DNA from: Adiantum capillus-veneris
Lineage: Eukaryota > Streptophyta > Polypodiopsida > Polypodiales > Pteridaceae
Assembly: GCA_014529385.2 (NCBI GenBank)
Contig: CM043950.1
Location: forward strand, 79,108,343 to 79,172,342
Reading direction: 5' to 3'
Length of the DNA: 64,000 nucleotides
In this document: positions 12,445 through 23,963 of the stretch, piece by piece
Numbering within the stretch: position 1 is the first letter of the stretch
Layout of the letters: every line of letters starts with the position of its first letter
Notes under the pieces: model-generated
Seen by the model: only the letters and a program-made list of their open reading frames with translations
The model's database searches: none
Told to the model about the DNA's origin: nothing
Made by a program: the position numbers and the translations under genes

Positions 12445-12689
12445 ACGTAACTAGTTCTTTTTCGCTTCACTTTGCTTGAAAACCATCGATTTGGCTATGG
12501 GAATAGAGAGAGGTTTAAAAAATTCAAACTATGGAAAGATTGTAGGTTAAGAGTGTAGTGGTAATTTGGATTATGGTTATGGCTTCTCTTGACGAGAGAG
12601 GGGTGTGTAGGGGTGTGTGTGAAGGAGGATTAGATTTGGCTTTCAAAGCTCACTATCAAGCTTGCACTTTCATAATGTGTAGAGATGTG

Positions 12690-13372
12690 AAGTGTTTAAT
12701 GAGTATGGAAGGGCTCCTTTTAAGCTTAATTTGATAAAGCCCTTAACTTATCTTGATAATTTACTTTTGCATATCTTGATATCCTTTCTTCCTTTTTCAA
12801 AGATTCTCCAACAAGCTACTTATGCAAAAAGCTATTTTTTTCAACAAGTGGTTACTTTTTCAATTCAACAAGCTACTTTCCAACAAGTGGCTACTTTTTC
12901 AATTCAACAAGCTACTTTTCAACAAGTGGCTTTTTCAACAAGCTACTTTTCAACAAGTTAGTTTTTCACCTTACCCTTATTCTTTCTTTGTTTTCTTATG
13001 CGATGTTTTCTTGAGATAAAACTAATATCCCATGCATTGGTTATATCCCCGTTTCCATGTTGAAAACCAAAAGTGTCTCATGGATATCTTTGCATTGATT
13101 ATATCCGCATTTCCATGGGTAAAACCAAAAGTGTCTCGAGAGTAACTAGGGTGCTTGACTATAGTCCAATTTTTTTATTTTATTTTTTTTACTCGATTGT
13201 ATTCGGAGGGTTGACGGCTTAGATATGTCATCAATAGTAAGGGCTAAGAGGAGCACCTTACAAACTTTGCATCTCCAACAAAAAGAAAGAGTTGTCCTCA
13301 GCTTGAAAAAAATAAGGAAGGTGGTAAATCTTCATCCGCAATTTACACTTTTAAGTTTTGGGTAACGCTAGT
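12690..13372 (-). repeat. Dispersed LTR-like repeat, copy 1
   Basis: This stretch is similar, in inverted orientation, to 26455-27060. Shared landmarks are CAACAAAAAGAAAGAG, GGAAGGTG.TAAAT, TTACACYTTTAA and a TGCGTTGGTTATATCC-like phrase. It lies downstream, in minus orientation, of a decayed chromovirus integrase (14370-15250), so it could be that element's 3' LTR; a candidate TG start is at 13347. Borders are approximate and the LTR identity is inference. Confidence 0.6.
12785..12965. repeat. Tandem CAACAAG(T/C)... repeats
   Basis: Irregular tandem copies of a unit containing CAACAAGCTACTTTT and CAACAAGTGGCTACTTTTTC, about 20-50 bp each. ORFs across it only reflect the repeat. Confidence 0.75.
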
Positions 13373-13396
13373 TTACCCTTTGTTGGCAGGCTAGCC

Positions 13397-13404
13397 TATA
13401 TAAG
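13397..13404 (+). promoter_or_regulatory. TATA box candidate
   Basis: TATATAAG within CCTATATAAGGTG, about 117 bp before the ATG of the unrecognised ORF at 13514. The spacing would give a start site near 13430 and a roughly 85-base leader. Confidence 0.45.
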
Positions 13405-13513
13405 GTGCACAATATTTTCATTTCTTCCAGTATTATTCCCTTTGTCTTTCACTTTTCTTTCCATCCCTTGTCAAAATTAATTAGGTTTGTCTATTTTCTC
13501 ATTATATTACTTT

Positions 13514-14190
13514 ATGGATCGTTGGCAAGAGCTAGTTTTATCTGCTGCCATTCCTCGTCTACAGCAAACAAGTGAATCCGTGAGGAGAGATTTTGTGGAG
13601 CGATATGGGCGCCTGCTATTTCCTCACTTGGGAACTTCAGTAGCTCAAACCAAATGGCAAACATTTCAAAGTATAACAAGGGTGACCCTTTGGGGTTGGG
13701 ATCACTTTTGTAATAATGTCCATTTGGTTACTAAAGCTATGGATTTGGGTCCTCAATATTACTACGCAATGAGGTCAATGCATCGAGGTTTTTCAGAACG
13801 AGTCTTTTTTGCTTGCCCAATTCCTCCCTTATCAAAAGATGTATCTTTACCCTCACGTTGGTTTACCAATTAGAGGGCCCTTTGACTTCACACCTTATAC
13901 TAGAGAGATCAATGCAACAATTCTGTAGTGCATCCTTCCTATTAATGAGAGGCCTAATATGGGACCTACTTATGATAGCTGCTTTTGTGATCATGTAATG
14001 AATGGGCTTATTGACCTCTAGAAAATGTATCTTTGTTGTATCATATTCAGCACATTCTAAGATCTTGGTGCCTGTCTTAAGTCCTTCTTTCTCAGATTTT
14101 TCTTGATGGATATAATGAATTTGGTTCTGAGTTCTTATATCTTGTATTTGAGGGAAGTCCTTCAGAGAATTTCAAACTTAGATAAATCTA
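13514..14190 (+). pseudogene. Unrecognised TATA-led ORF with frameshift
   Basis: I do not recognise this protein. From the ATG at 13514 (MDRWQELVLSAAIPRL) a frame runs to 13873, but near 13840 the sense appears to pass into another frame (YLYPHVGLPIRGPFDFTPY), which continues to about 14020 with a TAG at roughly 13927, and perhaps on to GSEFLYLVFEGSPSENFKL. Residue composition looks protein-like (aromatic-rich, basic patches), with no transmembrane segment or known motif. It lies antisense to a chromovirus integrase remnant and between that integrase and a possible LTR. It may be an antisense ORF of the retroelement or a host gene remnant. Confidence 0.45.
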
Positions 14191-14369
14191 TTTATTGATT
14201 TTGTAATTCCATACATAGATCCGAGTCACAAGGTGTAAAGGACAACGCTAATCTTGTTATTAATTAGCAAACGGCCAGGTTACAAAAGTTCAGGAAGATA
14301 GAACTTGGATTTGTAGTTACATGGGCTAACACGGTTTAGTTTGAGTACAAAAAAGAGGAGGAAACTAAG

Positions 14370-15250
14370 AAATAAGGCGTTCCCAATCTTCCCAAGAGGC
14401 ATCTTCAATGGGATAGCCCTTCCACTGGAATAAAACCTCTTGAATTGTTTGATGTCGTAGCTTTCTCTCCTTCATGTCTAAAATTTTCTTTAACTCCATC
14501 TGGAATTCTTCATGTGTGATAAGAATAGTATCCTCATTATGTAGGATGTGAAGGGGATCTTCAACATATCTTTTAGCAAGCTACAATGAAAAACATTGTG
14601 AACATGCAAATGAGGGGATAAAGTAAGTTCGTACCATTGCTCGCCTATCCTTCTCAAAATCTCAAAGGGTACACAATATCTATATGCTTACAGCTTCCTG
14701 TATTTTTGGAGTTTGATGAACTTCTCTTTTATTTGACCCTAAGGAAAAACTCTATCTCTTGCCTTAAAAATCCAGAAAGATCTATGTAAATTAGCATAAC
14801 TCCTTTGCCTCGCACTTGCTCTCTTAAGGTTCTCCCTTATTATTTTGATTTGGCGATCCATTTCTTCAAGTGTATTCTTTGCTGCAGGCACTGGGAGACT
14901 TGGGTCGTCCATTCTGAGAGGAATGATACAAGCTTGCCATATAGAGCTTTGAATGGTGACATTCCTAGTCTTCTATGGTACGAAGAATTATAAGCAAATT
15001 CCATCAAGGGTAAATATTTAATCCAAAGATGAGGTTGCTGACTGCAATATTATCTCAACATATCTTCTATGACTTGATTATCTCTTTTTGTTTGTCGATC
15101 TATCTCTTGATGATAAATTGAATGCAGGTTTAATTGAGTGCCTAAGGATTGAAACATGGCCTTCCAAAACTTAAAGGTAAACTTGCCATCACGATCATTC
15201 ATGGTCCTAATAGGTATTCCATGTAAATTGATAATTTTTTTAACAAAAGT
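14370..15250 (-). pseudogene. Chromovirus (Ty3/gypsy) integrase with chromodomain, decayed
   Basis: Minus-strand fragments in several frames: the integrase core around MNDRDGKFTFKFWKAMFQS and the DRQTKRDNQVIEDML stretch near 15070-15200, then MEFAYNSSYHRRLGMSPFK near 14950-15000, then the C-terminal RRIGEQWYELTLSPHLHVHN near 14590-14680. A chromodomain follows, with EVLFQWKGYPIEDASWEDW near 14385-14440. The chromodomain marks the chromovirus branch and normally directs integration toward modified chromatin. Several stops interrupt it. RT and gag are not visible upstream (15250-16970), so this is a 3' remnant. Confidence 0.87.
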
Positions 15251-15295
15251 TTAAGCAATAAAATAACCCCGCATATCTGTCAGAAAAGTTTTTTG

Positions 15296-15770
15296 CAATG
15301 CTATTGGCCAAAGTGTTAGACCAAGAGGCTAATATAAACATTACAAAGTTCTTATACAATAGTGTCACTCAGTAGACTGTCAAGGCAAGATTCAAAGCCT
15401 CCTTAAAGCTTGGTATGTCTGGAAATTTGTCTACTAGGCAAGTTTACTGGTGTCCATGTCACTATTGAAACAATTTGGGACATAGTATCTGCTTCTTTAT
15501 CAAAACAAATTAATTTATATTCATTTGATGAAGAGTTAGAGAACCAACCTCATTCAGATATAGAGACCTGACTCACAAATAAACGGAATTTCATCAAAAG
15601 TCTCTAAGGACCAAGGCAAGGGCAAAGAGTTAGTTGGAGAGAAACGCCCTACCACTGACATAGACACTAGTTCTGCTACTAAGAAGCCCAGAACACTGGA
15701 CTTAAAAAAGGGATTTAAAGCCATAACTCAAAAAACAGCAAGTATGGAGACTACTACTGAGCGGAGTTCA
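15296..15770 (+). pseudogene. Unrecognised coding remnant on plus strand
   Basis: Short plus-strand stretches read like decayed coding sequence: LAKVLDQEANINITKFLYN, then in another frame TGVHVTIETIWDIVSASLS, then a charged low-complexity part GKGKELVGEKRPTTDIDTSS followed by TKKPRTLDLKKGFK. I cannot name a family. It might be the continuation of the ORF at 13514, split by the chromovirus fragment, but nothing proves that. Confidence 0.3.
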
Positions 15771-16972
15771 TAATAAACGTAGACACCAACTAATCAACCT
15801 AACAACACAAGTAAACAATGAACCGAAGCCACGAGAATTGTAGAAGCCACCCAAGTCTCATGTAGTAGCTCTGCACTAGAAGCCAGTAAATCGGGCAATG
15901 GTCATGTTGGATCCACTGTAGAGGTTGCAAACAACACCTCTTAAGAAAAGGATGGTGATAAAGAAACTAGATAGAGCTCCTTTACCATATCCTCACATTC
16001 CCTTGTCATGATTCAATGCCCATGTGACTATATTTTCCATCTTCAACTTAATCAAAAATTGTGCATTCTTAAAAAATAACTCTCCATTTCTCATTAGCAA
16101 AAGGGGGAGGCATCACTAAGGTCTTATCCCTTTGGGACAGGCCAAAAATACTCTCTTTGTGGCACTGGTAAAAACAAGTGAGAGGGTCACAATGGCTTTC
16201 TAAAGAAATAAGAAAGTGATCAAGTCATTAGGTTGAGTTAAACAGGAATCAATGTTCATGAAACGATTGCCTGAGTTTAGCCTGGAGCTAGTTGAAATTC
16301 GAGACTAGCTAGCCGTAAACCATGATAAAGGCAAGAAAAATAGTGAATCATGTGAGAAAATAGGTCAAAAAATATTGCGAATTTTAAAATTATGCTAGTA
16401 TTTCTGGTTCTCTTCTTTGTGAGGAGGAAACTCTGCCATCGGCCACTTAAGAAAAGAGATGTTCTCGAATATTGACTAGAATTAACTTATAGAATGCAAG
16501 AATAGTCAAGCCATGTAGATCTCTGAAATAAAATGTGAAATAAAAATAAATTTTCAATATGTGTGTGTGTGTGTGTTTATATAATCTATTAGAATTATGC
16601 AAGGTGAAACTGCACTTTAAAAATGCAAGAAAAGTAGAGACATGTTAGGATGTGAAACGAAAGGTGAAAAAAAAGATCCATTTTATATTTTAAAATTGAA
16701 ATAACGTTAAGGATAAATCTCAATTATCACTGAAAACATTGAAAGTATGCCTAACCGAACTCTCCTTCAAGGCTTCTTTTAGACAACCAAAAATTGACGT
16801 ATTTTCCTTGTATATGGACTCAAATTTCAAATTTTATCAAAAAAATAGTACCTAGTAGAATTTCCTCATAAGATATACGGATAAAAACTATGCAACTTGT
16901 TTGGCACGTATCTATATTCATAAAAAATAATTGAAAACCATTGTATCTATACAATTATAAAAGGGGGGGATT

Positions 16973-16974
<2 letters not shown>
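15771..16974. other. No recognisable gene; short TG microsatellite
   Basis: AT-rich DNA with a (TG)n tract at about 16560-16577 and a G7 run at 16963-16969. I see no conserved coding sequence. Confidence 0.6.

Positions 16975-17009
<35 letters not shown>
16975..17009. repeat. Poly-C run of 35 bases
   Basis: Uninterrupted C from 16975 to 17009, five bases after a G7 run (16963-16969), so the locus could form a G/C hairpin. Proline or glycine ORFs over it are artefacts. Confidence 0.95.
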
Positions 17010-17010
<1 letters not shown>

Positions 17011-17175
17011 CACACACATGGCAGAAGCACCTTGATTTGGTATGTGTTCCTTGTAGATCCAATGACACAGATTTAGCGCTCACATCTAGGACAGAAGGAG
17101 AAAGAGGTGGCCAAAGGTATATGCTCCTTGCCATGTGGTGCAACCTTTATGCTTTGATGAGTGTGGTATGTGGCC

Positions 17176-17299
<124 letters not shown>

Positions 17300-17456
17300 A
17301 CCATTATACATTATTTCTGCCTTGAAACTTGAAGCTATTGGCTAGAATGCATGAGTAGTCTTTGACATACAAAGTATAAAAGCATAGAGTACTCAGCCTA
17401 GGAGGTTGCACCAAGGGCTGCTGATTCGATGAACAAAATTCTAGAAAAATCAATTT

Positions 17457-17461
<5 letters not shown>

Positions 17462-17551
<90 letters not shown>
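17462..17551. repeat. (AG)45 microsatellite
   Basis: About 90 bases of uninterrupted AG, 160 bp after the first AG tract. Confidence 0.97.
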
Positions 17552-17554
<3 letters not shown>

Positions 17555-17589
17555 GTGCTCGAGGAAAGTGTGTCTCACCTTAATATTGT

Positions 17590-18045
17590 GTCTCTTTCAC
17601 TTTCAAACATGCCGGTTGAGACCAAGGGGCAAAGGAGATATTCCACCCCAAAATAGTGTAAAACCTACAAAATAAACTTAATTCTCTAAAACTTCCTCTT
17701 GGTAAATTCAAGGAAAGGAAGATTGTATGTTTGGTTAAATGAATTTTCCCAAACATTGGCTCAGAGAGCTTTTGCCATTTGATCTCCATTGTCATGTTTT
17801 CGCTCTGTATTAATGCTGCCATCGTGTTGTTTTCAATTTCAAAAATGTCGGTTGAGGCCAAGGGGCAAAGGAGAAATTTTGCCCCCAAAATAGACAAAAA
17901 TAGTGTAAAAATCTACAAAATAAACCTAATTCTCTAAAATATCCTCTTGGAAAATTTAGGAAATGAATTTTGTATGTTTGGTAAAATGGATTTTCTTAAA
18001 CATTGGCTAAGAGAGCTTTTACAATGTGATCTCCATTGTCATGTG
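17590..18045. repeat. Tandem duplication of about 236 bp
   Basis: Two diverged copies (from about 17590 and about 17830) share AAAATAGTGTAAAA, AATTCTCTAAAA, GAGAGCTTTT and GATCTCCATTGTCATG in the same order. No gene is recognised. Confidence 0.8.
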
Positions 18046-18209
18046 GTGGCTTTGTATTGATGTTGCCTATGCCTTTGTATGTGCGTGAGAGCCTGGGTTC
18101 CTTAAATCGTCGCTACAATTTTCTTTTTGGTGGCTCATTGTTGGCCATTTGGGATTATCAAAGGCTCATAAAGGCAACAACCAGACACGTCACAACCAGC
18201 AAGCTGTCT

Positions 18210-18212
<3 letters not shown>

Positions 18213-18266
<54 letters not shown>
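18213..18266. repeat. (GA)27 microsatellite
   Basis: 54 bases of GA, third in a series of AG tracts in this zone. Confidence 0.97.
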
Positions 18267-18271
<5 letters not shown>

Positions 18272-18424
18272 TATGCAAGTAGCTGATTGATTTGCTCTCT
18301 GCCTAGATAGAATACACAAGCATGTTGATGCTCGCTTCAGTACTCGAGAATGTATGAGAGAGTGAGAGCTCCTCTACTTTGGATGGCTTTATTTTCTCTT
18401 TGTATGCTTTTGATGTGGGAGGGT

Positions 18425-19260
<836 letters not shown>

Positions 19261-19982
19261 TGCAAGCCTATTTTGGCAACCATCACGTGTAGCTAGTTGC
19301 TCCCGACTCTCCTCTCTCCTCCTTGTGCACTTGTGGTGTCCAGTTGCATGCCCGCTCCCGGTTTGCTTGCCCTCCAGATGGCGTCCCTTCCTCTCATTGG
19401 TCTAGTACTACAGGTCGTCCTACCGCCACAAAAAAGCTTTTTTGTTTTAGTGACCAACTTTGGCTTTGCTATTTTTAAAAAGATTTGAGCTTCGCCTCTT
19501 ATCGCACGCACCCCATGGTCGACTTGAATGGATAATATTAAAAAATATTTGCTCAGCTTCCTTTTGAAATGCTCACCTACTAAAATTCTTCATCATGATG
19601 AAGAAAAATTCTCCTTCTACCCCAATCAACATTACATCACATGATGCCCGTTAAAAAAAACCTCCTCCTGTAATATCCACGGTTCATGGACGGCAATCGG
19701 ATACAACTCATTGCACAAGAGATCTCGGACCAAAATCACCACACTAAGAGTGGTATGATTGCTATATCACCCAATTGGAGAGTTGCCAAATAACGACCTT
19801 CAAGCTCGCAAAAAGCTTTGAACTCGCCCAGCTTTAGCATTCGTTTTGCATACACCATGGCACCGCCTAGCAATGATACCCACTCACCCTTTCTTGAAAA
19901 ACTTTTGAACTGCATTTGACCAATTCAGAGCCACATCTGGCATACACATCTCAGTCACATTTGCTGCTATATGCATCTAACA
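19261..19982 (-). repeat. 3' LTR fragment of element A
   Basis: 722 bp matching 23247-23963. On the minus strand it begins TGTTAG just after the G tract. Compared with the 5' LTR it lacks about 1.1 kb at its 3' side, stopping where the sequence turns into the simple-repeat zone. Confidence 0.78.
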
Positions 19983-19987
19983 CCCGT

Positions 19988-20049
<62 letters not shown>

Positions 20050-20072
20050 TCATTGAGCATTGATGCTCAACC
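19983..20072 (-). other. Expanded polypurine tract and palindrome of element A
   Basis: On the minus strand the palindrome TTGAGCAT-CA-ATGCTCAA (20053-20070) is followed by GAGA and then 59 G (the C run 19989-20047), then AACGGG, then the LTR start TGTTAG. Element B has the same palindrome followed by GAGGGGTTGGG. The position fits the plus-strand priming site, here expanded to a homopolymer. Confidence 0.7.
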
Positions 20073-20158
20073 AGATTATTATTTAGGTAAAAGAAGACTA
20101 CATATGATAGAATGGTATAAAGTAGGTACATAAACTGCATAACAAAAAGACGATATAG

Positions 20159-22066
20159 TGGCTATATAGATAGGATAGAGATAGAGAGAAAAGCATCTGC
20201 TGCATCATCCTCCAGGATCAAATGGAGAGCTTAAAGCTTCCCCAAGAATGGTGTAATCTCCACCTGGATCAAATAGATGGTTTTGGCCATAACCATCCAC
20301 ATGTAAAGCCTTCATATTGAAGCCTCAATCTACATGTGCAATCGCAAAAACGGGCCACCTCGGTAGTTCTTTATAGCATGGATGTATAGCAGCCTATATC
20401 CATGAGCCTTTATGCCCACTATAACATACTTTCCATCACGTGAAGAAGCGGTACCATATGCAGCTATCATCTCATCTGCTACAGAACCCTCCATAGTATA
20501 GTCCACTTCAAAAAATCCTCGCAACTGATACAAATATACATGTAAAGGAACCTCCAATATCACATGTATCCATAGTATCACATAAAGTAGCAAAATCCTG
20601 CAATTTGCCTCCACGTGCTGCATAGACAAGCAAACATGTTTGCCTTGTATACCTGCATCCAAATCTTCTATAATAGGCTCTGAAACCAACTCCTCATACC
20701 CTAGAGTATGACCTACGCAAGCTTCAACTTGTTCTTCAAGTACCTCATCACCTGCAAGGTTGGTGGAACCTCCTCTTTGCATGGAGCCTCACTCTTATAG
20801 GATGCACCTGTATTTGTTTCCATATAGTCATCTGCTGGAGCTATCTCTCCACGGCTACACACAAACTCCAAAACTTCAAAGTATACCTCTACATGTCCTT
20901 CAAGGCAAGGTTGCCCCACCCCCTACATAGATAAATCACTTTGACATACCTTTGCTTTTGTTTCTAGCTCATGCAAGTCATCCTCAAAAACCTACTCTTC
21001 AATCAAATTGGATGCACAATCAAACCAACTTTCTTCTACGAAGGACTCACCACCACAAGACATAAGAGAAGGTTAATCAACTAACACACAAAGCATCTTT
21101 GCACTTGCATTTTTCTTCTCTTCGACTTTCAGCGGGGACTGCCAGACAACTCGTATACATTTGTATCCACTTTATCTACATGAAAAACATTATAAGTTTC
21201 ATACCTAGAAGATATGGACTCCGTCTCCCAAATGCTATCTGTGTCTATGCTGCTAGAGCTTGAGGAACTTTAGGACCCCTCTTTAGACCTTGCTGATTGT
21301 TGCAACACTTCTACCTTCCTCGTTGCTGGTTCTAGAAACAACCCTTCTTCTTCAAGGCCTTTTGCACTCTGAATATGCCTCTCTGTATCTTTTGAGACCT
21401 GATTGGCACTTGTTCTACCTCTTCTATCCTCGCATCAGCTTCACGTGCTTTGGTCACATGCATATCAATAAAAGAAGGAGCTTTTACCTCTTGACGCTCA
21501 TCCATCTGTTTGGGTCTAGGTCCACTGGCTGCCATGATTATAGACTGCAACAATCCTGCCTCCATCTTCTTCTTCATCTTTTGACTCTTTGCTCTGGTAA
21601 CTTTGATAGCTTCATCAAAGGTCCTTGGATCTGCATAATCCACTCTTTCACGAACATATGGACAAGATAGAAACCTTTCCAGCTTAAAGTATCCCACATG
21701 GGTTTCTTGGGTAGCAGCCGCAAAACCCCCCCAATAAGCTTCAAATCTATCAACAAAGGCATTGAAATTTTCACTTATGTCCTGCTGCAAGCCTTTGATC
21801 TTTGCATCTGCTTCCGAAGTCAACACCACCTTTTGATACCTTTGTAGAAATTGCTCTCAAAAATTGATCCAATTCTGCTTGTGTGCATTTTCTAAACCAT
21901 CGAACCAAGCTTTTGCTTAATCCTCACCACACCAAAGGTATCTCGTCTAGAGCTTTGCTTTATCACCTGGTATCTGCAGTACTGTCAGCATAAATAGCTC
22001 AAAATCGACAATCCAATCGTCTGCATCTTCATCTCCTTTGAACACCGGACCAAACTCTTGCTTCAT
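20159..22066 (-). pseudogene. Gag-like ORF of element A with C-terminal double FDPGG motif
   Basis: From the ATG at 22066 the frame reads MKQEFGPVFKGDEDADDWI and continues through KAWFDGL, with several stops, into an open part at 21829-21332 (DISENFNAFVDRFEAYWGGF, ERVDYADPRTFDEAIKVTRA) that has the look of a retrotransposon gag. Downstream pieces in other frames include MGQPCLEGHVEVYFEVLEF and KYVIVGIKAHGYRLLYIHA. The region ends with two copies of FDPGG (at 20259-20273 and 20208-20222) separated by 12 residues, then a stop. Element B aligns over the gag core, the GVGQP segment and the FDPGG end. I do not know a function for the C-terminal domain. Confidence 0.65.
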
Positions 22067-22107
22067 CTTTATTTACAAACACTTGGTTAAGAAGCAATCA
22101 GTGGATA

Positions 22108-22123
22108 CTCAGTGGGGACACCA
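22108..22123 (-). other. PBS-like site of element A
   Basis: Minus-strand TGGTGTCCCCACTGAG, the counterpart of TGGTGCCCCCACTGAG in element B at 56952. It lies between the LTR end and gag in both copies. Confidence 0.55.
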
Positions 22124-23963
22124 GAAGATGGAAAGAGGGAAATGAGAAAACCACCAGCACACAATCTGAATGCCTCTCTATGGCCCAGTGATCTCATAGC
22201 ACCCCTATCCCCTAGTAAACACACATCTTGATACACAATTTGGAAACAACTATTGCCTCTGCCCAGTTTGGACCAACCCCAATTACACACACTCTACCAC
22301 AAAGCACAACATGATGGCTACTGCTTCTAACACCTATATAACCACATACAGGTGATCAAAGATATGCTAGCATTTACAAATGCTTTCATGACCATTGGCA
22401 TACATGAGTTTGCTTACAAGTTTACATATTCTTTATGACACACATTGCATCCACATAGAGAGAACCCCTAGCTACACATTACTCCGAAGGACAATATACC
22501 CGATAACATTAGGTAAGAGAGCGTGAGAGAAAATACGATATATATTGATCACTCGAATACCGAGCATTATGGAGACTCAAGCTGTTTCAATTAGCAAAAC
22601 ATGTACAATGATGGATCCCTCTTAGAACACTCCCTCCTCGGGGCAGCTGTTATCATGCAATGGCCGACCCTCTATACAATATGGCATCACCATTAAACTG
22701 TTGCGCTCCTCACCTCCCCTTCTCTACTACAATATGGTGCCGAAGTCTGCAAACCTTAGCTTCACATGCTGCCCTTGCACCTTCTTGTAGTTCATGGCGC
22801 TACTCTCTCATGCTTTATACAAGCGCTTTACAACAGGTTATGGTTGCCTACCTGCACCACCTCTGACTCCCCTTAACTCCAATAATATGGCATCCCTTCT
22901 AGTGAGTTGCACCTTTCGGCTCTGCCTCTGCAACTCGCGGCCCTCCACTGGCCCTGCAGTTTCATTTTTAGCCCTTCAAGCCCTGGCAACTGGTGGCTCT
23001 TGCACAGTTTGAGTGTGCAACAATCACGCCCCTCGATGATTATCTTTGAGCCTCCCTCTCTTTCTTTGGCCACTAGTGATATCGCTAGTGGTCCCCTCCT
23101 CTGCAACTCTCCCCAAGGGCAACTCCACATGAGCCTTTTTTTTCTTCTATATAGCATGCTTACTAGATAAGGTTGTGCTCACTCATACCAACCCTAACGT
23201 GTCCAACTCCTGATCCTTTCCGGCCCTTTCCGTGCATCGAGACATATGCAACCCTGTTTTGGCAACCACTACGTGTAGCTCCTTACTCTCCTCTCTCCTC
23301 CTTAATGTGCACTTGCGGTGTCCAGCTGCATGCCCGCTCCCGGTATGCTTGCCCTCCAGATGGTGGCCCTTCCTCTCATTGCTCTGGTATTGCAGGTCGT
23401 TGCACGGCCACAAAACAACTTTTTGTTTTAGTGACCAAGTTTGGCTTTGCTATTTTTAAAACGATTTGAGCTTGGCCTCTTATCACATGCACTCCATGGT
23501 GGACTTGAATGGATTATATTAGAAAATATGTGCTCAACTTCCTTTTGCAATGCTCACCTGCTGACACTCTTCATCATGATGAAAAAAACTTCTCCTTCTA
23601 CCCCAATCAACTTTACATCACATAGTGCCCTTAAAAAAAAACCTCCTCTTGTACTGTCCACGGTTCATGGCCGGCAATCGGATACAACTCACTTCACAAG
23701 AGATCTCGGACCAAAATCACCACACCAAGAGTGGTATGATTGCGATATCACCCAATTGAAGAGTTGCCAAATGACGACCTTCAAGCTCGCAAAAAGCTTT
23801 GAACTCGCCCAGCTTTAGCATCTGTTTTTCATACACCATGGCACCACCTAGCGACGATACCCACTCACACTTTCTGGAAAAACTTCTGAACTACGCTTGA
23901 TTAATTTAGAGACACATCTGGCATACACATCCCAATCACATTTGGTGCTATATGCACCTAACA
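22124..23963 (-). repeat. 5' LTR of element A
   Basis: About 1.84 kb on the minus strand from TGTTAGGTGCAT (23963) to the PBS-like site. Its outer 717 bp match the 3' LTR fragment. Its inner end resembles the end of the element B LTR (both carry a GGGC.ATAGAGAGG phrase and a pyrimidine-rich CATTTC.C.CTT stretch). A GC-rich central part contains no credible gene. Confidence 0.65.

Larger units (their letters stand above)
19261..23963 (-). mobile_element. Gag-only non-autonomous LTR retrotransposon, element A
   Basis: Direct repeats 19261-19982 and 23247-23963 share an almost identical order of landmarks (for example GATCTCGGACCAAAATCACC, and GCCCGCTCCCGGT). Read on the minus strand the order is: 5' LTR (23963 to about 22124), PBS-like site, gag (from 22066), an unclassified C-terminal region ending in FDPGG, a palindrome, a G-rich polypurine position, and a 3' LTR fragment (19982 to 19261). 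No protease, RT, RNase H or integrase motif is visible, so the element would depend on enzymes from another element. This matches the plan of TR-GAG or LARD-type elements. It is a homologue of element B (56328-60455). The 3' LTR is cut short and no target duplication is visible. Confidence 0.72.

Noticed and set aside
13397-15770. Joining 13514-14190 and 15296-15770 into one gene
   Set aside because: No shared family or splice evidence links them; kept as separate low-confidence entries.
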